From contig JASLXP010001236.1 of assembly GCA_030740295.1 (NCBI GenBank), positions 1-15,097 on the forward strand: 15,097 bases of DNA, written 5' to 3'. Positions 8,459 to 15,097 of the stretch are shown piece after piece. How positions within the stretch are numbered: the stretch's first letter is position 1; every line of letters begins with the position of its first letter. Source of the stretch: Planctomycetota bacterium (GTDB taxonomy: Bacteria; Planctomycetota; PUPC01; JACPCR01). The translations under genes and the position numbers were made by a program. A model generated the notes under the pieces. The model was not told the DNA's origin, ran no database searches, and saw nothing but the letters and a program-made list of their open reading frames with translations.

Positions 8459-8526
8459 CCCTTTGGTCGATCGCAGAATGCTTGCTTTCCAATTCTCTAC
8501 CGGAGGCATCATGTCAAAAGCAGAGG

Positions 8527-8550
8527 AGTGATTGCCGCCGCGGAATCACT
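8527..8550. repeat. Inverted repeat upstream of the peroxiredoxin gene
   Basis: AGTGATT (8527-8533) and AATCACT (8544-8550) are perfect 7-base inverted copies around a 10-base GC-rich loop. The site lies 69 bases upstream of the preferred peroxiredoxin start at 8458. It could be an operator or an RNA hairpin in the leader; the sequence alone does not decide. Confidence 0.4.
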
Positions 8551-8615
8551 GTTAGCCGAAAGGCGCGACCTCGATACCGTCCTCAATTCTGTACTTAGCC
8601 ACCTCACCGCCTTGT

Positions 8616-8636
8616 TGATGAAACGCGGTTTCATCA
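8616..8636. repeat. Perfect 9-base-pair hairpin between the coiled-coil gene and the peroxiredoxin gene
   Basis: TGATGAAAC (8616-8624) and GTTTCATCA (8628-8636) are exact inverted copies around a 3-base GCG loop. On the minus strand it lies 54 bases after the stop of the upstream coiled-coil gene. No T-run follows on that strand, so it is at most a weak terminator. It may instead be a transcript-end stabiliser or an operator for the peroxiredoxin gene. Confidence 0.5.
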
Positions 8637-8690
8637 CAATTTGAAGACCGTACGCAAAAGAGACGAAGACACCGGCTGAAGAGAGCTTTC

Positions 8691-10079
8691 CTAAGCATCC
8701 ACCAGCTTTTCGCGCAGGCTCATGTAGTGCTGGTAGCGTTTATCCTTTTCCGTACTCTTCCTGCTCTTTCGCTGGCGGAGACGTTCCACTTGTTCGTCGA
8801 GGAGCTCGACGGCCATCTGCCGGTACTTGCGATTGTTCTTCGGATCGACCTTGCCGGCGAAGTAGAGCTGTTGCAGCGCGGATTCAAGGTGCTCTTCGGA
8901 GCCGCGTTCACTCATTTTCATGATGTGCTTGCGGGCTTGGTCGAGGTATTTGGCTGCCATGTTCTGCTGTTGGCGATCGAGCTGGTTTTGCAGGTCGTAA
9001 ATCTGATTCCGCTGGGTTTCGAGCAGCTTGCCCATTTTGGAGCCGGCGTCGCCTGAATGGGTCAGGTTCTTCTCGAGGCTGGCCATGCGGGCCTGATACT
9101 GGCGCTCCTTGAGATCGAATTTCTCTCTGAGGTCGATCAGTTTGGCGCGACTCTCTTCGTAGGAAGCCTGCACCTTTACCAGGTTATCGCGGGCGCCATT
9201 CAGTTCGTCGGTGAGCTGCTGTTCACTCTTTGTTGCGTTCGTTTTGGTCTTTTCGAGCTCCGCACTCAGCGCATCCTTGTGCTTCTGAAAGTTCTTCTTT
9301 TCAGATTCGAGCTCTTTGATCAGCTTTCCACGCTTGGAGAGCTCACGGTCGAGTTCCTCGGCTCTCTCCTGTTCTAGTGTCAGAGAGTCCCGAAGCTCGT
9401 TTACCTGATCTTTCAAATCCTGGACAAGACCGGTTGGCTCTTCCGGTACGGCCGGCTGTTTGCCATCGGTTTTTGAGGGGTCGCCTTGTTTGACGGCCGT
9501 GGTCCCGCCGCTGTCACCTTCACCTGGAATCATCAGTGAGCTTTGTCCACCTGTACCACCGGTGTCTGTAATGGCGCCTCCGGTGCCACCACCGTTGCCG
9601 GCGGGGGGAGTGTTGAGGATCAGCCCGACGCCCAGCAAAGTGCCGACGAGGAGTACTCCAACGGCGGCTGCCAACATGCGGCGACGGCGGGTACGTTTGC
9701 GCCTCCGTTTCGGTTTACCGAACTGCGCGGGCTCTGCGAACTGATGCAATTCTCCGGCACCGGGAAGCCCTTCATCCTCATCCTGTTGTGTGGTGACATC
9801 ATCCTGCACGGTTGCCGGCGCATCTTGATCTGCCGGGGGGTCTTGGATTGTCGGCGGCTCCTGAAGAGTGGAAGGCGCTTCACTATCGTCCGGCTCATCA
9901 TCAATCAATTCTGCATCGCTGGGCGGGCGTCCAACCGTGGGTGGAGGAGCAAGTTCCCCTGAATCGTCATGCTTCGTATGGATTTCGTCGGCCACTTCTT
10001 CCTGGGGATCTTCCTGAAAATCGGGGAGATCCATCTCCGAGTTTTCTGAGAATGCCGATTCACTTTTATCTTCTGACAT
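8691..10079 (-). CDS. Single-pass membrane protein with acidic N-terminus and long coiled coil, unknown function
   Basis: I do not recognise this 462-residue protein as a named family. Residues 1-120 are acidic and proline-rich, probably disordered, with repeats such as PPTIQDPPADQDAP. A dense basic patch (about 122-134, KPKRRRKRTRRRR) precedes one hydrophobic segment (about 135-155), so the N-terminus should stay in the cytoplasm by the positive-inside rule. Residues about 160-215 are Gly/Thr/Pro-rich linker. Residues about 216-378 are heptad-rich coiled coil (QVNELRDSLTLEQERAEELD). Residues about 380-462 are a helical region resembling a TPR-like unit (SALQQLYFAGKVDPKNNRKY). There are no cysteines. 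GAAGGA (10086-10091) lies six bases upstream of the ATG. The shape suggests a scaffold or envelope-associated factor, but that is inference. Confidence 0.85.
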   Translation of the reverse strand: MSEDKSESAFSENSEMDLPDFQEDPQEEVADEIHTKHDDSGELAPPPTVGRPPSDAELIDDEPDDSEAPSTLQEPPTIQDPPADQDAPATVQDDVTTQQDEDEGLPGAGELHQFAEPAQFGKPKRRRKRTRRRRMLAAAVGVLLVGTLLGVGLILNTPPAGNGGGTGGAITDTGGTGGQSSLMIPGEGDSGGTTAVKQGDPSKTDGKQPAVPEEPTGLVQDLKDQVNELRDSLTLEQERAEELDRELSKRGKLIKELESEKKNFQKHKDALSAELEKTKTNATKSEQQLTDELNGARDNLVKVQASYEESRAKLIDLREKFDLKERQYQARMASLEKNLTHSGDAGSKMGKLLETQRNQIYDLQNQLDRQQQNMAAKYLDQARKHIMKMSERGSEEHLESALQQLYFAGKVDPKNNRKYRQMAVELLDEQVERLRQRKSRKSTEKDKRYQHYMSLREKLVDA

Positions 10080-10085
10080 GGAAAT

Positions 10086-10091
10086 TCCTTC
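10086..10091 (-). promoter_or_regulatory. Ribosome binding site of the coiled-coil membrane protein
   Basis: GAAGGA on the minus strand, six bases before the ATG at 10079. It supports that start over later in-frame ATGs. Confidence 0.7.
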
Positions 10092-10129
10092 TGTAGATCA
10101 AGAAGTTGCTACCTGACAGGCAGTTAGCT

Positions 10130-10157
10130 ATTATAGGCCGCTTCCCAAGCCCAGCAA
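10130..10157 (-). promoter_or_regulatory. Sigma-70-like promoter for the coiled-coil membrane protein
   Basis: The minus strand has a perfect TATAAT (10135-10130) and a TTGCTG -35 box (10157-10152) separated by 16 bases. Transcription would start near 10123, leaving a leader of about 44 bases with the GAAGGA site. It lies in the 281-base gap 10080-10360 between divergent genes. The rpoZ-facing half of the gap shows no equally good promoter; a TATAGA near 10239 lacks a convincing -35 box. Confidence 0.6.
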
Positions 10158-10341
10158 GACTCCAGAGAGGGGTCAGCGGTGCGCCTGACAGCGACGCGAA
10201 TATACGAATTCTGGTTTTTTCCGTCTTTATTCTCGGTATAGAGACCGGTCAGTTGAGGCATTGCCTGAACTTAAAGTGCCGGCCAGCTTATTTCACCCTA
10301 ACCCGACGCAGTAAAGGCATTTATTGAGTCTCCTGTTTAGT

Positions 10342-10348
10342 AAAGGAG
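10342..10348 (+). promoter_or_regulatory. Ribosome binding site of rpoZ
   Basis: AAAGGAG lies 12 bases before the ATG at 10361, slightly longer than typical spacing. An upstream CTCCT (10330-10334) could pair with AGGAG (10344-10348), which might partly mask the site. Confidence 0.6.
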
Positions 10349-10360
10349 TTAGAGTAGATC

Positions 10361-10579
10361 ATGATAGATAAAGATTTTGACGAGCTTGCGTCCAAGGTCG
10401 GTGGCCGTTTCAAGCTCTGCACGCTCGTGATCAAACGAGCCCGTAACATTCTAATGTATCAGGACACCGGCGAAGATGAGATAGGCCGCCTGAACTCCCA
10501 GGTAATCCGTGCTGCTCTCGATGAAATCGAAGATGGCACACTTCAAATCAAAGCTGCCGAAGAGGTCGTTGAAGAATAG
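10361..10579 (+). CDS. rpoZ: DNA-directed RNA polymerase omega subunit
   Basis: Omega is the small subunit that wraps the beta' C-terminus and aids polymerase assembly. The 72-residue protein contains the omega core VGGRFKLCTLVIKRARNIL (about 13-31), followed by a conserved-type helix LNSQVIRAALDEIEDGTLQI. The GGRFKL form of the core resembles planctomycete-type omega more than the proteobacterial ENRFxLV form. Length and start fit the family, with AAAGGAG upstream. scpA follows after 26 bases on the same strand, suggesting co-transcription of two housekeeping genes. Confidence 0.88.
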   Translation: MIDKDFDELASKVGGRFKLCTLVIKRARNILMYQDTGEDEIGRLNSQVIRAALDEIEDGTLQIKAAEEVVEE

Positions 10580-10605
10580 CTCCATCCCGGTAACCGAGAA
10601 ATCAT

Positions 10606-11844
10606 ATGGCTGAGGAACTCGACTACTCTGCATACAAAATTGACATGGAAATGTTCAGCGGGCCCATGGACCTGCTGCTCTATCTGATTCGAAGAGAGGA
10701 AGTCGAAATTCACGAAATCCCTATTGCCAAAATAGCGGATCAATACCTCGAGTACATGGAGATGATCGAGGGACTGGACCTCAGCCTTGCGGGCGACTTC
10801 CTTATAGTGGCGGCCACACTGATGGAGATTAAGTCCCGCTCCCTGCTACCCTCGGAAGACCTGGACGACCTGGATGATGACGAGGACGATCCGAGCTCTG
10901 AACTCGTCGCGCGCCTGCTCGAATACAAAAAATTCAAAGATGCGAGCCGTTTCCTTTCGGTGAAGGGCGAGGCCCGCCGGATGATGTTCACACGGCCGCA
11001 CAGCGTGGTCAAGATACGGCCGGAATGGATAGCGGAAGAGCTCGAAGGCAAAGATCCTCTTGAAGGCGTTACGCTCTGGGATCTGCTCAACGCGTTCACC
11101 AAGGTGATGGAGCAGGCCAAGCCCATCGAGCACGCGAAGGTCACCTATGAAGATGTGCCCCTGCCGGTATATTTCGGCAGGATTACCGCACTGCTCGAAC
11201 AGAAGTCTCCGCTGGCATTCGAAAGCCTTTTTGAGAAGGCCAATCACCGGGGAGAGTTGATTGGCACGTTTCTCGCCATCCTCGAGCTCGCACGGCTCAA
11301 GAAGATTAAACTGATACAGACTGAAAACTACCAGCAGCTCTGGATAGAATGGCAAGAAGGCGCAGAGCTCTCAGACGACGAGGTCGACGGCGTCGATGCC
11401 TCCTTTGGCTACGAAAGACCGTCTTATGCTGACGAACTCGATGTCACCATGGCCGACGGGGAACAGGCGATCACGACGGGTGCATCCGGCGGGGAAGAGG
11501 ACATCGAGACCCTCCGCTCACAGCAATCGCAGAAGCTCGAGGGCACCCCCGAGCCGGTAGATGAGACGGAATCGTCTCTGCCAGGATTTACGCCGCTCGA
11601 GGATAATCCTTTCGGGCATTCCGATCAGTCTACTGACATTGTTGAAGGCGGGCTCGCCGCCATCCTGGACGACGAAGAATTCGGAGAAGAAGACGAAATC
11701 GACAGAGCCCTGGCCGCCGTTGAAGTGCCGGACCTGGAGGCAGGCAACATGCAGAACTATCGCAACCACGATGTGGAATCTGCACCTGAAGGCGAGGCAC
11801 AGCCAGTCGCGGCAAACGAGCCCACTCCGGCTGAAAATAATTGA
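10606..11844 (+). CDS. scpA: Segregation and condensation protein A (kleisin) with long acidic C-terminal extension
   Basis: ScpA is the kleisin that bridges the SMC heads and ScpB in the bacterial condensin. The N-terminal kleisin signature FSGPMDLLLYLIRREEVEI lies at about 17-35, and the second N-terminal helix region LAGDFLIVAATLMEIKSRSLLP follows at 61-82. The C-terminal winged-helix part, about 205-248 (NHRGELIGTFLAILELARL), contacts the SMC cap. Usual ScpA is about 230-280 residues; here a low-complexity acidic tail of about 160 residues (252-412, with DDEEFGEEDE) follows the kleisin core, with no recognisable domain. No scpB lies next to it in this window: the gene on the far side is convergent, 13 bases away. 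The ATG at 10606 has no strong Shine-Dalgarno but fits the family N-terminus. Confidence 0.93.
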   Translation: MAEELDYSAYKIDMEMFSGPMDLLLYLIRREEVEIHEIPIAKIADQYLEYMEMIEGLDLSLAGDFLIVAATLMEIKSRSLLPSEDLDDLDDDEDDPSSELVARLLEYKKFKDASRFLSVKGEARRMMFTRPHSVVKIRPEWIAEELEGKDPLEGVTLWDLLNAFTKVMEQAKPIEHAKVTYEDVPLPVYFGRITALLEQKSPLAFESLFEKANHRGELIGTFLAILELARLKKIKLIQTENYQQLWIEWQEGAELSDDEVDGVDASFGYERPSYADELDVTMADGEQAITTGASGGEEDIETLRSQQSQKLEGTPEPVDETESSLPGFTPLEDNPFGHSDQSTDIVEGGLAAILDDEEFGEEDEIDRALAAVEVPDLEAGNMQNYRNHDVESAPEGEAQPVAANEPTPAENN

Positions 11845-11857
11845 AGGGCGGCGCAGG

Positions 11858-13987
11858 TCATTCCACTCTCTTAAAGAGCCGGAAGCTCTGGTCCATCACC
11901 AGCAGCGCGTAGTCGTCCCGCTTACGCAGTTGGTCCATCATTCTGTTCAAGTGTTTGAAGCCGGCATCACCCCATGCGTCTCTTCGATCCAGAAGAATGT
12001 AATCCACTGAAAACATGAGTTCCGGGTCTTTCCGGTCGTTGAGCGGGATGCAGTAGAGCTGCTTCCGGTCGGTGAAGTGAGCGGCCGCGCGATGGGTGGT
12101 AACTATGGAGGCGTCCATCGGTATCAGCTTTTTCATTCGGGCCAGAGCCTGCGCGCGCGGGGTACTGGTGTCGTAAAGACGTGGCACGTAGGTTTTCGAA
12201 AGTGGCGTCGGGCCGAAGTAATAACAATGAATGACCGAGCTGATCAGGATGCCGATTCCCGCGGCGCGAATGATTGCCTTGCGTGAATCGATACTCAGGA
12301 TCGCGTTTGAAAGACGGTTCGACCTCTTCCAACGGGCCAGGCGCTGAATCCAGGATTGCCCTTCCGCCAGTTGCCGCACACCGATTGCTGCGGCCCAGAA
12401 TGGCACCATGACCAACGCTATTTTGTAGTGCTGGAAGATGCTGAAGAATTGCGGCTTCTTAAAACTTACCAGCATCAGAAATCCATGAGCTGCTCCAAGG
12501 AGCAGTGCCGCAGGTGAAAGCAGACTGAGCATGCAGAGCGGCAGGAGCATCTGACACGAGAATATCCAGACCTCGCGGTGCAGAAATCTGCCGACGGTTT
12601 CCACCGGCGAAGTGAAAAGCATCGTCAGGAGGTTGTATGCGATCTCGGTGTAGCTGCTTCCAAGATGTCCGAAGAACTGTTCCAGTTGGTAATACTGTTC
12701 GGCGCCTGTCGCATCCAGCAGAACCTCGTCAGAGGGCCACGCAGCCTTCAGCCAGGGCAAGACCAGCTTGGTAGAGGCGAGAATCCACACCACCGCGAGA
12801 ACGGCGACGGCGACTCCTTGCTTTCTGTTCTTCTGCACAAAGATAACACACAGGCCCATGCCCAGGACGACCGCGGCGAGCGTCTCTTTGCAGCAGAGCA
12901 CCAGCAGCACAAACAGCCAGAACCGTTTCCACCATTCGCGGCGCATGCAGTAACAGGCCCAGGCCAGAAAGGGGATCGCCATCACCTCCGCCTGAAAGCC
13001 GAAACTGAAAGAACAGACTTCGTGCTGCGACGCGGGAAACAGAAGGAAAGCCAACCCGAAACAGAGCGCTTACCCATTGCTCCGCCACTCCCACCGGGCA
13101 AGTAGAAAAAGCGGCACGGCCGTCATGCCCAGCGAAACCGCGCTGGCCACGATCAGAGTCTCATGCCGCGGGAAAATCGCATAAAACGGCAGCAGCGTCA
13201 GCCAGATCGGTGACAGGTGATCGGCCAGGAGCATCGGCGGTACAAAATTGTGAGCATACATGAAACGCCCGTGCAGCGTGTTCCAAAGAGCCTCCGCCAC
13301 AAAACCTGAATCAGCGTAACCATAGTTCCCCGCGTGGTACTGAAGAATCGTCTGATAGCTGAAGAACAAGATGAAGCCGCCGACACCACCTGCGAGGACG
13401 AGCTTTACAGCCAGCGGCACAGAAGCCACCAATTCCGTTTTCTTCTCTTCCTCCCCCCTCTCCTCTCCCCAACTCTCCTCCTCTCCCCCTCTCCCCTCCT
13501 CCTCTCTCTCCCCCCCTCCTCTCCTCCCCTCGCCCAGGGGCAGGTGATAGCCGAGCATCAACAATGCCACGGCCACCAGACCCAGGAAGAAGAAAAACCA
13601 AGCCATGTCCGGCTTCATGCCGAGCCCAATCAGGACCGGACAGAGCCACAGAATGTGAAAGGGACGGCCGGCCTTCCGGGCCGCTTCGAGAGCCGGCTCA
13701 ATGCTTTGCGTGTAACCATCAGCCTCTTTCAAAACCAGCGGGACAAGCACACAGGCAGCGGCCGCAAAAAGCCCGACAAGAGCTGCCCACAACCACTCCT
13801 CACCAGTGAGCTGATCGGGATAGTGGTAGGACATCGGCCAACTGATGTATGAGGTGTAGCCACCCAGATGAAACAGATACACGAATACTGCCAGCGCCGT
13901 GTATGCGAGCACTGCCTGCAAACTAATGAAATGAAGTGACGCATTTTTCTGTTCGATGGGATCCGATGGCATGATGGAGTATTCCAA
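11858..13987 (-). pseudogene. DUF2079-type polytopic membrane protein interrupted by an in-frame TAA
   Basis: Two reading segments, 13987-13070 and onward to 11858, lie in exactly the same frame and are separated only by the TAA at 13072-13070. Joined, they give 709 codons of one DUF2079-type integral membrane protein. The first part has hydrophobic segments near residues 23-42, 66-86, 111-146 and 189-210, then the typical soluble-facing AEALWNTLHGRFMYAHN and LLADHLSPIWLTLLPFYAIFP. The second part has the family's FGFQAEVMAIPFLAWA and a C-terminal domain ending at SVDYILLDRRDAWG. The family is of unknown function but resembles membrane glycosyltransferase-like proteins. A one-base nonsense mutation or sequencing error explains it; restart at TTG 13054 would give only the C-terminal 398 residues. 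A GA-rich insertion lies at about residues 152-183. Confidence 0.8.
13438..13531. repeat. Homopyrimidine/homopurine low-complexity tract inside the DUF2079 gene
   Basis: The plus strand is pure C/T from 13438 to 13470 and from 13473 to 13531, broken only by AA at 13471-13472. In the gene it encodes a Gly/Glu/Arg-rich stretch (about residues 152-183, GEGRRGGGEREEEGRGG) between two membrane segments, unlike anything else in the protein. The tract follows LPLGEG, a peptide seen at the edge of similar simple-repeat insertions in other bacteria. It could form triplex DNA and is prone to slippage. Confidence 0.85.
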
Positions 13988-14160
13988 TGCATTGCCCGTG
14001 CGACGGCAAACCGGGCTCGGGTTCTTGCGCGTTCCTTATTTCTCCGGCGACTCCTGCCCTGTTGGATATGATGTCCATCCCTCCATAACAGACTTCAGCA
14101 TGGCGACCCGGTGACACCCGCCGATGTCATCCCCTTAATTCGAAACGCTCACGCGGGCCT

Positions 14161-15063
14161 ATGAGCCGCATACTTATCATTGACGACAACAACGTTGACC
14201 GGCTGATTCTGAAAAAAGTGCTCACCACCCGGGGTCACGAGACTTTTGAAGCAACAACCGGCGAGGAAGGCGTAGAGCGGGTCCGGCATGAGAGCTTCGA
14301 TCTCGTGCTCATGGATCTGATCATGCCCGGCATCAGCGGCGTAGAGGCCCTCCTCCAGGTGAAGGCCGTGAGCCCGCATCTGCCGGTAATCCTGGTGACG
14401 GTGGTCGAAGAAGCGGAAGGCGCCATCGAAGCCATGCGGAACGGTGCACACGATTACGTCATCAAACCGGTTGAACCCGAAAGCCTGCACAGGGTGGTAG
14501 ACTACGCGGCGGAAGTCTCTCGAATGCATGGCCGCATCGAAATACCGGAAGAGTTGGAGGAGCCCGATCTTCGGGAGCGCATCATCGGACGGTCTCCCTC
14601 CATGTGGGAGCTCTACAAGCTGATCGGGCAGGCCGCAGCCAGCGATGCCACCGTCCTCCTGACCGGTGAAAGCGGCACCGGCAAAGAGCTGGCCGCTCGC
14701 GCCATCCACCAGCACAGCCACCGATCGGATGCCGAGTTCCTCGCGGTCAATTGTGCAGCTATTCCGGAAAACCTTCTGGAAAGCGAACTGTTCGGGCACG
14801 AGCGCGGAGCGTTTACCGGCGCCGAGCGCACGCATATAGGACGCTTCGAGCGGGCCCGTGGCGGCACGATCTTTCTCGATGAGATTGGGGAGATGGACGA
14901 CACCGGCATGACCATCCTCGAAATCGAGCCCGACCCGAGCCTCAACCCCGAGCGAACGGGACCTGGACGGCCATCTCACCCGGTCAAAGAACAAACTGAA
15001 GGCGACCTTCAAACAGGGAGGAGTAAAACATCCCTCCGATTGGGGAGAGATATTCACACGTAA
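14161..15063 (+). CDS. NtrC-type sigma-54-dependent response regulator, AAA+ domain broken after Walker B
   Basis: The receiver domain (about 1-120) is complete: Asp8-Asp9, phosphoacceptor Asp52 in [10 protein letters not shown], Thr80 and Lys102 in IKPV. The AAA+ domain follows with Walker A GESGTGKE (169-176), the sigma-54 contact loop GAFTGA (216-221) and Walker B GTIFLDE (235-241). After about residue 246 the expected continuation (sensor I, arginine finger, sensor II and Fis-type DNA-binding helix) is absent. The frame instead reads a Pro/Arg-rich tail to TAA at 15061-15063. A whole protein would be about 450-470 residues, so this copy could not activate sigma-54 polymerase. A deletion, insertion or chimeric assembly near the window edge would explain it. 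It is divergent from the DUF2079 gene, with a 173-base gap (13988-14160) in which I see no confident promoter. Confidence 0.82.
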   Translation: MSRILIIDDNNVDRLILKKVLTTRGHETFEATTGEEGVERVRHESFDLVLMDLIMPGISGVEALLQVKAVSPHLPVILVTVVEEAEGAIEAMRNGAHDYVIKPVEPESLHRVVDYAAEVSRMHGRIEIPEELEEPDLRERIIGRSPSMWELYKLIGQAAASDATVLLTGESGTGKELAARAIHQHSHRSDAEFLAVNCAAIPENLLESELFGHERGAFTGAERTHIGRFERARGGTIFLDEIGEMDDTGMTILEIEPDPSLNPERTGPGRPSHPVKEQTEGDLQTGRSKTSLRLGRDIHT

Positions 15064-15097
15064 GAAGCAGTTGCTGGGGCAGCTTGGCGAGCGCCCT
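14912..15097 (+). other. Unassigned open reading stretch in the frame shifted from the NtrC-type gene, to the window edge
   Basis: In the frame one base after that of the response regulator, 62 codons are open from just after the TGA at 14909-14911 to the last base. The later part ([20 protein letters not shown], then [18 protein letters not shown]) looks more like ordinary protein than the tail in the regulator frame. No ATG start is seen. It may be the C-terminal half of another gene joined here by rearrangement or misassembly. I do not recognise a family. Confidence 0.4.

Noticed and set aside
8509..8634. A 41-codon minus-strand reading frame (starting MKPRFINKAV) whose TGA overlaps the ATG pair at 8512-8507.
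   Set aside because: The ATGA overlap is suggestive, but it has no clear Shine-Dalgarno, starts inside the perfect hairpin, has unremarkable low-information sequence, and the overlapped start is not the preferred one for the peroxiredoxin.
8033..8644. A 203-codon plus-strand frame opposite the peroxiredoxin gene.
   Set aside because: It is antisense to a clear peroxiredoxin over most of its length and matches nothing recognisable. It is open because of GC-skewed codon use on the other strand.
10106..10327. A 73-codon plus-strand frame in the gap before rpoZ.
   Set aside because: It overlaps the minus-strand TATAAT promoter, has no ribosome binding site and no family-like sequence.
13070..13072. 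Recoding of the TAA in the DUF2079 gene as an unusual amino acid.
   Set aside because: Known recoding uses UGA (Sec) or UAG (Pyl); UAA recoding is not expected here and TAA ends other genes in the window.
14149..15057. A 302-codon minus-strand frame over the NtrC-type gene.
   Set aside because: The plus strand has unmistakable receiver, Walker A, GAFTGA and Walker B motifs; the minus frame has none.
1..15097. CRISPR array, tRNA, rRNA, transposase or phage genes.
   Set aside because: No regularly spaced repeats, tRNA cloverleaf, rRNA segments or recognisable transposase or phage proteins were seen on either strand.

Overview
The window looks like a piece of a bacterial genome from the Planctomycetes-Verrucomicrobia (PVC) group or a closely allied lineage. 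The main evidence is the giant protein at 923-6667 (minus). It joins the Pirellula/Verrucomicrobium-type 'membrane-bound dehydrogenase' propeller, HEAT-like repeats and a C-terminal single-heme cytochrome c module, an architecture typical of that group. The RNA polymerase omega subunit (GGRF-K-L-TL core) fits the same placement. Exact taxonomy cannot be read from the window. The first gene is cut by the left edge and the last is disrupted near the right edge, so the window may be a complete metagenomic contig with an unreliable right end.

Layout. (1) 1-6667, minus strand: a probable two-gene unit. A secreted 1914-residue multidomain protein (ceramidase-like, two LamG-like, propeller, HEAT-like, cytochrome c) is followed 49 bases later by a Gfo/Idh/MocA-type NAD(P) oxidoreductase. 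Both suggest turnover of complex organic polymers or glycoconjugates. (2) 6668-6831: a divergent intergenic region with a large imperfect palindrome. (3) 6832-7993, plus strand: a single-domain response regulator, then queE of the 7-deazaguanine pathway. (4) 7997-10079, minus strand: a Bcp/PrxQ peroxiredoxin whose peroxidatic cysteine codon is replaced by an in-frame TGA, very probably selenocysteine, and upstream of it an unrecognised single-pass membrane coiled-coil protein with a good sigma-70-like promoter. (5) 10361-11844, plus strand: rpoZ and scpA, housekeeping transcription and chromosome-segregation genes, closely spaced. (6) 11858-13987, minus strand: a DUF2079-type polytopic membrane protein interrupted by one in-frame TAA and carrying a GA-rich low-complexity insertion. 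(7) 14161-end, plus strand: an NtrC-type sigma-54 response regulator that loses its AAA+ domain just after Walker B.

The most notable finding is the peroxiredoxin. Conventional gene calling would split it into two short fragments or call it a pseudogene. The TGA falls exactly at the catalytic position (TPG-U-TKEA), the reading frame stays open and homologous on both sides, and a six-base-pair hairpin with a G near the 5' side of its apical loop begins 15 bases after the TGA, as expected of a bacterial SECIS element. This predicts that the organism decodes selenocysteine, although no sel genes lie in the window.
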